Source of the DNA: Sarcocystis neurona
Taxonomy: Eukaryota > Apicomplexa > Conoidasida > Eucoccidiorida > Sarcocystidae
Direction of reading: 5' to 3'
Length of the DNA stretch: 64,000 bases
Assembly: GCA_000727475.1 (NCBI GenBank)
Contig: KL647290.1
Coordinates: 2,728,212 to 2,792,211, forward strand
Part shown: piece after piece, positions 61,201-64,000 of the stretch
Layout of the letters: each line of letters begins with the position of its first letter
Numbering within the stretch: position 1 is the first letter of the stretch
Translations under genes and position numbers: made by a program
The notes under the pieces: model-generated
What the model was told of the DNA's origin: nothing
The model's database searches: none
Seen by the model: only the letters and a program-made list of their open reading frames with translations

Positions 61201-61776
61201 CGCTGTTCCAAAAGAAGAAGTTGCTCCTGTTGCTGCTGCTGTGGCCGCAACGAAGGGAAAGCGGTGACGCCATTTTGCTGCCGTTGCTGCTCCTCCGAAG
61301 CACATGTGAAGACTCTCTCTCGTTGCGCCTGATCCTGCTGCTGGCACTTGTTCTCCTCTTTCCCCTGCTCTGCTCGCCGACGATGCTTCTGCCGCTAACG
61401 TTGCTTCTGCCGCTGCTCTTGCTGCTGTCGTTGCTGTTGCTGCTGTCGTTGCTGTTGCTGCTGTCGTTGCTGTTGCTGCTGCCGCTGCTGTTGCTGCTGC
61501 CGTTGCTGCTGCAAATGCAGCAGCAGGGAGAGCGTAGACAGCAAGAGCAGACGCAACAGGGACAGCAGGCGCAGAGGAAGAAGCAGCAGCAGCCGAGGCA
61601 CCAGGACCCTGTGCAACAGTAGCAGCGGAGCAGCCAGACGGCGCAGCAGCAGTAGCAACAGCCCCACGTGCAGCAGCAAGCAGAGAGGCAGCAGGTGCGG
61701 CAGCAGAACGGGAGCCTATCTCGGCAAACACAAGACGATAAACCAAGCGGCCCATCACCGCAGGCTCAAGCATCAT
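43598..61776 (-). CDS. LIGA: NAD+-dependent DNA ligase (LigA family), split and greatly enlarged
   Basis: Seals nicks in DNA using NAD+, through a lysyl-AMP intermediate. Coding blocks, 5'->3' on the minus strand: 61776-60076, 57439-56610, ~54310-52896, ~51729-51371, 50267-43598. The chain follows LigA in order: domain Ia (LRAQLLLCDETYHLHAAS ... YDRLKDRLLDIEN), KYPFLKDDSSPSSYVGAPP, HVAPMLSLDAARDF, motif I EPKFDG (Lys codon 54165-54167), LRGDGRRGEDV, VRGELF (Glu 51451-51453), HPR|HAAGTLART, SDGVVYK (Lys 46811-46813), WALAYKFP (Lys 46739-46741), an OB fold (VGLDGTLHRVALLSPV ... RVGDEVYVQLV), zinc-finger cysteines CPACGG...CVRSKEC, and an HhH region (KVVENIKRSGLPPLHAFIYG). Every adenylation residue I can place is kept. 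About 3,600 residues are predicted against ~670 in bacteria; inserts are Gln-, Ala- and Ser-rich. No BRCT domain is seen. One plausible role is apicoplast DNA maintenance. Exons at 51.7-52.9 and the start of the third block are not fully resolved. Confidence 0.85.
46552..46565. repeat. Palindrome near-copy GCTGTACGTACACC
   Basis: One mismatch. Lies in the OB-fold coding region of the ligase, read on the minus strand as E-V-Y-V-Q-L. Confidence 0.8.
47870..48075. repeat. LIGA: Coding 18-base repeat, Ser-Gly-Ser-Asn type
   Basis: About ten copies of an 18-base unit, GCTGTTGCTGCCGCTGCT with point changes, read on the minus strand as S-G-S-N-S-(D/N)-S. It lies in the large insert ahead of the SDGVVYK motif. 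Confidence 0.85.
49543..49556. repeat. Palindrome GGTGTACGTACACC, copy 4
   Basis: Perfect copy in ligase exon 5, read on the minus strand as E-V-Y-V-H-L. Confidence 0.9.
50281..50640 (-). other. Ligase intron 4, left part: TA/CA-rich
   Basis: The stretch just upstream of the exon 5 acceptor is TA- and CA-rich. The rest of the intron, to 51370, carries the TAC triplet run at 50759-50832 and CTG-rich DNA with no exon that closes phase. Confidence 0.5.
50759..50832. repeat. (CTA)n trinucleotide run
   Basis: CTACTACTACTACTACTACA-type sequence with GTAC and CTCCTC interruptions, like the large array at 27.5-28.1 kb. Lies in an intron of the ligase gene. Confidence 0.85.
51371..51729 (-). CDS. 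LIGA: NAD+ DNA ligase exon 4: VRGE motif
   Basis: Donor CG|GTAAGC. Ends VRGELFVDLPELQIINSRRR AAGKRPILHPR, matching EVRGEVFM...LN..R...G...F.NPR of LigA. The 5' edge is uncertain: coding may begin as late as the acceptor before GTA CGA GGG (51462) or extend to ~51729. Further exons in 51.7-52.9 kb are likely (for example FLDPVERQAWRIDRRMGGAL) but their phases were not resolved. Confidence 0.7.
52896..54310 (-). CDS. LIGA: NAD+ DNA ligase exon 3: adenylation motif I and RGDG motif
   Basis: The frame is open from a stop at ~54346 down to the donor GAG|GTGAGC (52896/52895). It holds FHLVAEPKFDGVACALQY with the nucleophilic lysine, a ~170-residue Ala-rich insert, then HATLRGDGRRGEDVSGAV (LigA ATRGDGTTGEDV), and another Ala-rich stretch. 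The 5' edge is unresolved. A block just upstream (from ~54515, RGVECSAELRPDSASRLIPQ) is in the phase expected after exon 2 but runs into a stop inside a CAG tract. That could be a short intron or an assembly slip. Confidence 0.7.
53885..53965. repeat. LIGA: Coding minisatellite in ligase exon 3
   Basis: Tandem 18-33-base units containing AGCACCAGTTGATGCGGA, read on the minus strand as A-S-T-G-A-S. It lies between motif I and the RGDG motif. Confidence 0.75.
55020..56075. repeat. Tandem array broken by an assembly gap (Ns 55249-55959)
   Basis: Both sides of the N run carry the same block: GTACATATGYATACAT, then GGTACACACACATWATAATAT, then TATCTGTCTAYCTAT, flanked by long (TA)n. CACATCCGTATG / CACATATCCGTATA recurs at 55023 and 55192 as well. 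The gap therefore lies inside a repeat of roughly 170-base units, in an intron of the ligase gene. Confidence 0.8.
56570..56583. repeat. Palindrome GGTGTACGTACACC, copy 5
   Basis: Perfect copy 27 bases inside the ligase intron that follows exon 2 (donor at 56609). Confidence 0.9.
56610..57439 (-). CDS. LIGA: NAD+ DNA ligase exon 2
   Basis: Acceptor gcggttttctgcag, donor AG|GTATGT. Begins KYPFLKDDSSPSSYVGAPPR, the PDSPTQRVG region that follows domain Ia. It then has ~210 residues of Gln/Ala/Glu-rich insert, and HVAPMLSLDAARDFQGFCKS, matching H.VPMLSLDNAF. Confidence 0.82.
57440..60075 (-). other. Intron 1 of the ligase gene, with CA-rich minisatellite
   Basis: A 2.6-kb intron bounded by GTGGGC and ttttctgcag (minus strand). 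Its middle (58300-58870) is an array built on ACAGAGAACAGCAGAGAC and GGAGACACACACAC. Its left part has (TA)n (57570-57596). Near 59713 and 59757 lies a duplicated ACAGGARCCCAWRATGGGT. No exon was recognised inside. Confidence 0.6.
58300..58870. repeat. CA-rich minisatellite in ligase intron 1
   Basis: At least six imperfect copies of a 40-60-base unit containing ACACACAC(AGAGA)ACAGCAGAGA, GGAATGTAAACGGAGACA. The unit is strand-asymmetric: purines and A/C on the plus strand. Confidence 0.85.
60076..61776 (-). CDS. LIGA: NAD+ DNA ligase exon 1: N-terminal extension and NAD-binding domain Ia
   Basis: Start taken at ATG ATG (61776/61773), the first Met in the frame. The frame runs back to a stop at 61842 and contains a possible acceptor (cagcag), so the true start may be upstream. 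An Ala/Ser-rich minus-strand frame at 62191-61766 is a candidate earlier exon. Residues 1 to about 510 are Ala/Thr/Ser/Arg-rich. Domain Ia is the last ~60. Donor AAT|GTGGGC joins in phase to AAG TAC CCC, giving the same length as YDALLRELQALEAEHPEL in bacterial LigA. Confidence 0.75.
61384..61520. repeat. LIGA: CTG/TTG coding microsatellite in ligase exon 1
   Basis: Runs of GCTGTTGCTGCTGTCGTT type, read on the minus strand as Ala-Thr-Thr units (TTAATATTAATATTAA). Period 15-18 bases, always a multiple of three. Confidence 0.8.
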
Positions 61777-61842
61777 ACTGAAGCGCCCTCCCGCTGGTGG
61801 TGTTGCCAACAGAGAGACAGCTCTCTGCTGCGTTGGCCCCTA

Positions 61843-62392
61843 CTGCTCCGCCTTCTGTTGTCGCTGCGTCTGCTGATCCTGCTGCCGTAGCTGATACCGC
61901 AGCTGCTGCTGCAAACGCTCGCGCGTTCGCGTAGCTAGCTCCAACTGTGGGGTCGTCGTAGACTGCCTTCGCTGCGGCGCTGCACTGCTGCTGTGCTGCT
62001 GCATCGTCTCCTGCTGCCTCCGCTGCTACTCCTCTTGCTGGTACTCTGCTGCTGCTGCGGCCGCTGCTGCTGGTGGCACCGAGAAAGTCTGCTGCTGGCT
62101 GGAACTGCTGACAGCTGCCTCCTCCTTGTGGGCTTGCTGCTGCTGCTGTCGCGTTCCGCAGCTGACGCGGCTGCTGCTTCTGCTTCCCCACGTGCAGGCC
62201 TATCCCTCACGGTTTCTATCGCTGCGTCACATCCTGCCGCCTTTGCTCGCTGCTGCTGTTTCTTCATCGGGAAGCGTAGCTAACGCTACACTCTATCACT
62301 GCTGCTTCTTGTTCTGTGTCTTCTGGGACGTGTGCTGCAGCCTCTGCTGCTGCGGCTGCTGCGGTTCTGCTGTGTCCCCTTCGCGCTGCGGC
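61843..62392. other. Region between divergent genes, possible shared promoter
   Basis: Separates the ligase frame (minus) from the first Met of the right-edge gene (plus). Both strands are open (Ala/Ser-rich minus, Leu/Ala-rich plus). It may hold the 5' exon of either gene as well as the promoter. No defined motif was found. Confidence 0.35.
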
Positions 62393-64000
62393 ATGATGCT
62401 TCGAAGACAGCTGTCCCCGGTGTCGTCTGCATGCGCTGCTGCAGTTGCTATGCCTTGTCCACGCGAGGCTTGGGAGCGTGTCGAAATTGCTCTCGCTGCT
62501 GTGGGCATTCCACAAGTTGACGGAACTCGTCAGTTGCTGCTGGCGGTCATTGCTGCTCTACATCCGAGCCGCCATATCCTGCTGCGCTGCTCTGTGTCTG
62601 GGAGCTCGCTGCTTCTGCAGCTGTCTCCGATGCGCTACTCTCTCGCAGCGAGCCACCCGCGGCCACCCTGTGGTCGCTGCTGCTGCTGTTCCTCCGGACT
62701 GAATTCTACACCTGTTTTCCACTGTGCCTGGACCGGTGCTTGCAGAGTGCTATGCGCCGCTGCTGTTGCTCCTTGTATGGCCGGCGCTGCTCTCTTGCTG
62801 CTGCTGTCGCTGCCTGGGCTCCGCGTCTGCGGCTGTTTTCCTGGCTGCCGCTGCAGGCATCGCCTGCCGCCCCTTCAGGCCTTCGAAAGGGCTGCGTCTG
62901 CTGCTGATGGTGCTGCTGCTGCTGTCGATGTCGTGCGTACTGCTGCTACGGCGCTGCGCCTGCGGCTGCCGTGACTGCATCATCACTTCCTCAGGCCGCA
63001 TGCCTTGGGCGGCCTTTTCAGCTCCCGGTGCTGCACACGGTCTCAGCTGCGGCTGCTGTTACCTTGTTTTCACGAGGACTGCCGCCTAAGGTTCCGGCTG
63101 CAGCTGCTGCACTGCCTGCTCTTGCTGCTGGTGGCGCCGCTGCTGTTGTGCTGCTGGTCTCGCTGGTCCTGCTTTGCCGCTGAAGGAGTGCTGCCCGGGA
63201 CTGCTGGTGCTGCTCATGTTGTCGGCTGCTGCGCCTCTGCGCCGACTGCGATACTGCTGGTGTTGCTGCAGGCAGAGGTGGCAGTAGTAGCAGTAATAGG
63301 TCGTGTAGCGGTAGGCTGCTGCTTATGGTGCTGCAGCTGGTCATGCCGCGGTGGCTGCCTGGGCTGCTGCTTCCGCTCCTTCTGTCGATAGAAAGCTTTT
63401 CAAGCTGGCGAGAAGGAGGAGGACGGGATGCAGCGGAGTCAACTGCGACGTCGCTGTGCTGCAGCACTCACTCTACCCGGAAGTCTACGAGCAGCAGCAG
63501 CTCGTGTGTGCACGGGTAGGAGCTGTCGGGACGGCCAGTAGGGTTGAAGGAACCAGCAGCGGCAGTAAAGGAGAAGAGATAAGTGAAAAAAGGCATACGC
63601 GCACGAAGAAGCAAGTTATCAGAAACGTGCTGGGCTCCAGCGTGCATGCGCTTTACTAGGCAGCAGCAGCAGCAGCAGCAACACAGCATCGAGACAGAGG
63701 AAGAACCCGCCGCCGCCCTGTAGCAGGAGCACCCGTGAAAATGGTTGCAGCAAGGGACAAAGGTGACTGCTTCTAGACTGCACATGAAACTCGTAGGAAG
63801 AAGGCAAGTTGACTCTGCTCAGTATTTCAAGAATGTCTTTGAAACAGGCGGACGGGTTTTGTGCTTTTGCTGCCAGCGAAGCGCTGTGCAGGCGCGCTGG
63901 GCTGCTATTGCTGCTGCCGCAGCAGTAGCGGCTGCTGCTGCTGCTGCTGTGAGAAGGAGGCGTGTAATATCGCGCACAGCAGAGCTCGCCACGGCGTGTC
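62393..64000 (+). CDS. Unidentified gene, 5' part, running off the right edge
   Basis: Candidate first exon from ATG ATG at 62393: an Arg-containing leader (MMLRRQLSPVSSACAAAVAM), then CPREAWERVEIALAAVGIPQ VDGTRQLLLAVIAALHPS, with Cys/Ala/Leu-rich CTG-tract sequence to a stop at 62975; its true donor is not known. Two better-defined exons follow in matching phase: 63392-63515 (KLFKLARRRRTGCSGVNCDV ... LYPEVYEQQQLVCAR, donor CGG|GTAGGA) and 63823 to the edge (YFKNVFETGGRVLCFCCQ, then poly-Ala and RRRRVISRTAELATA, acceptor gactctgctcag). I do not recognise the family. The leader might be organellar. Confidence 0.45.

Noticed and set aside
1..64000. tRNA, rRNA or other structured RNA genes
   Set aside because: No stretch with tRNA A/B boxes and cloverleaf pairing, or rRNA-like sequence, was recognised by eye; a tRNAscan or Rfam run would be needed to exclude them.

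Overview
The window looks like nuclear DNA of an eimeriid coccidian (Apicomplexa), most likely Eimeria or a close relative such as Cyclospora. Reasons: dense CAG/GCA/CTG trinucleotide tracts lie inside genes and encode Gln, Ala, Ser or Leu runs. Genes are split by many GT-AG introns filled with (TA)n and CA-rich microsatellites. Conserved eukaryotic proteins are inflated by low-complexity insertions. There are no operons, bacterial signals or CRISPR arrays. Bases 55249-55959 are an assembly gap of Ns. The species call is inference.

Layout, left to right. (1) Minus strand, 11.68 kb to the left edge: eIF2B epsilon (EIF2B5), recognised exon by exon, with a ~650-residue low-complexity N-terminal extension and one apparent GC-AG intron. 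(2) 12.3-15.8 kb: a decayed Ty3/gypsy-type retrotransposon in a stretch poor in CAG and TA repeats. (3) Plus strand, 16.86-19.11 kb: a gene of small exons resembling sideroflexin, a mitochondrial inner-membrane carrier; part of its 3' end is duplicated downstream. (4) Plus strand, 19.66-36.79 kb: a giant Gln/Ala-rich protein with a mitochondrial-type N-terminus and helical-repeat-like segments. (5) Plus strand, 37.7-43.4 kb: a gene built of exons shorter than about 210 bases, with a probable organellar leader. (6) Minus strand, 61.8-43.6 kb: an NAD+-dependent DNA ligase (LigA type), split over about 18 kb and inflated to about 3,600 residues, yet keeping the adenylation-site motifs, OB fold, Cys4 zinc finger and HhH region. 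(7) Plus strand at the right edge: the start of an unidentified gene.

Two results stand out. The first is the bacterial-type NAD+ ligase in an intron-rich protist nuclear locus. The second is the 14-bp palindrome GGTGTACGTACACC, present in five perfect copies (about 0.0002 expected by chance) plus near-copies. All clear coding copies are read in the same phase as Val-Tyr-Val-His.

Exon boundaries were chosen by reading splice signals and phase by eye, and by alignment to remembered family motifs. Where phase does not close, the entry says so. Several neigh­bouring genes (sideroflexin-like, helical-repeat, small-exon gene, ligase) could act in mitochondrion or apicoplast, but nothing in the sequence shows that they work together.
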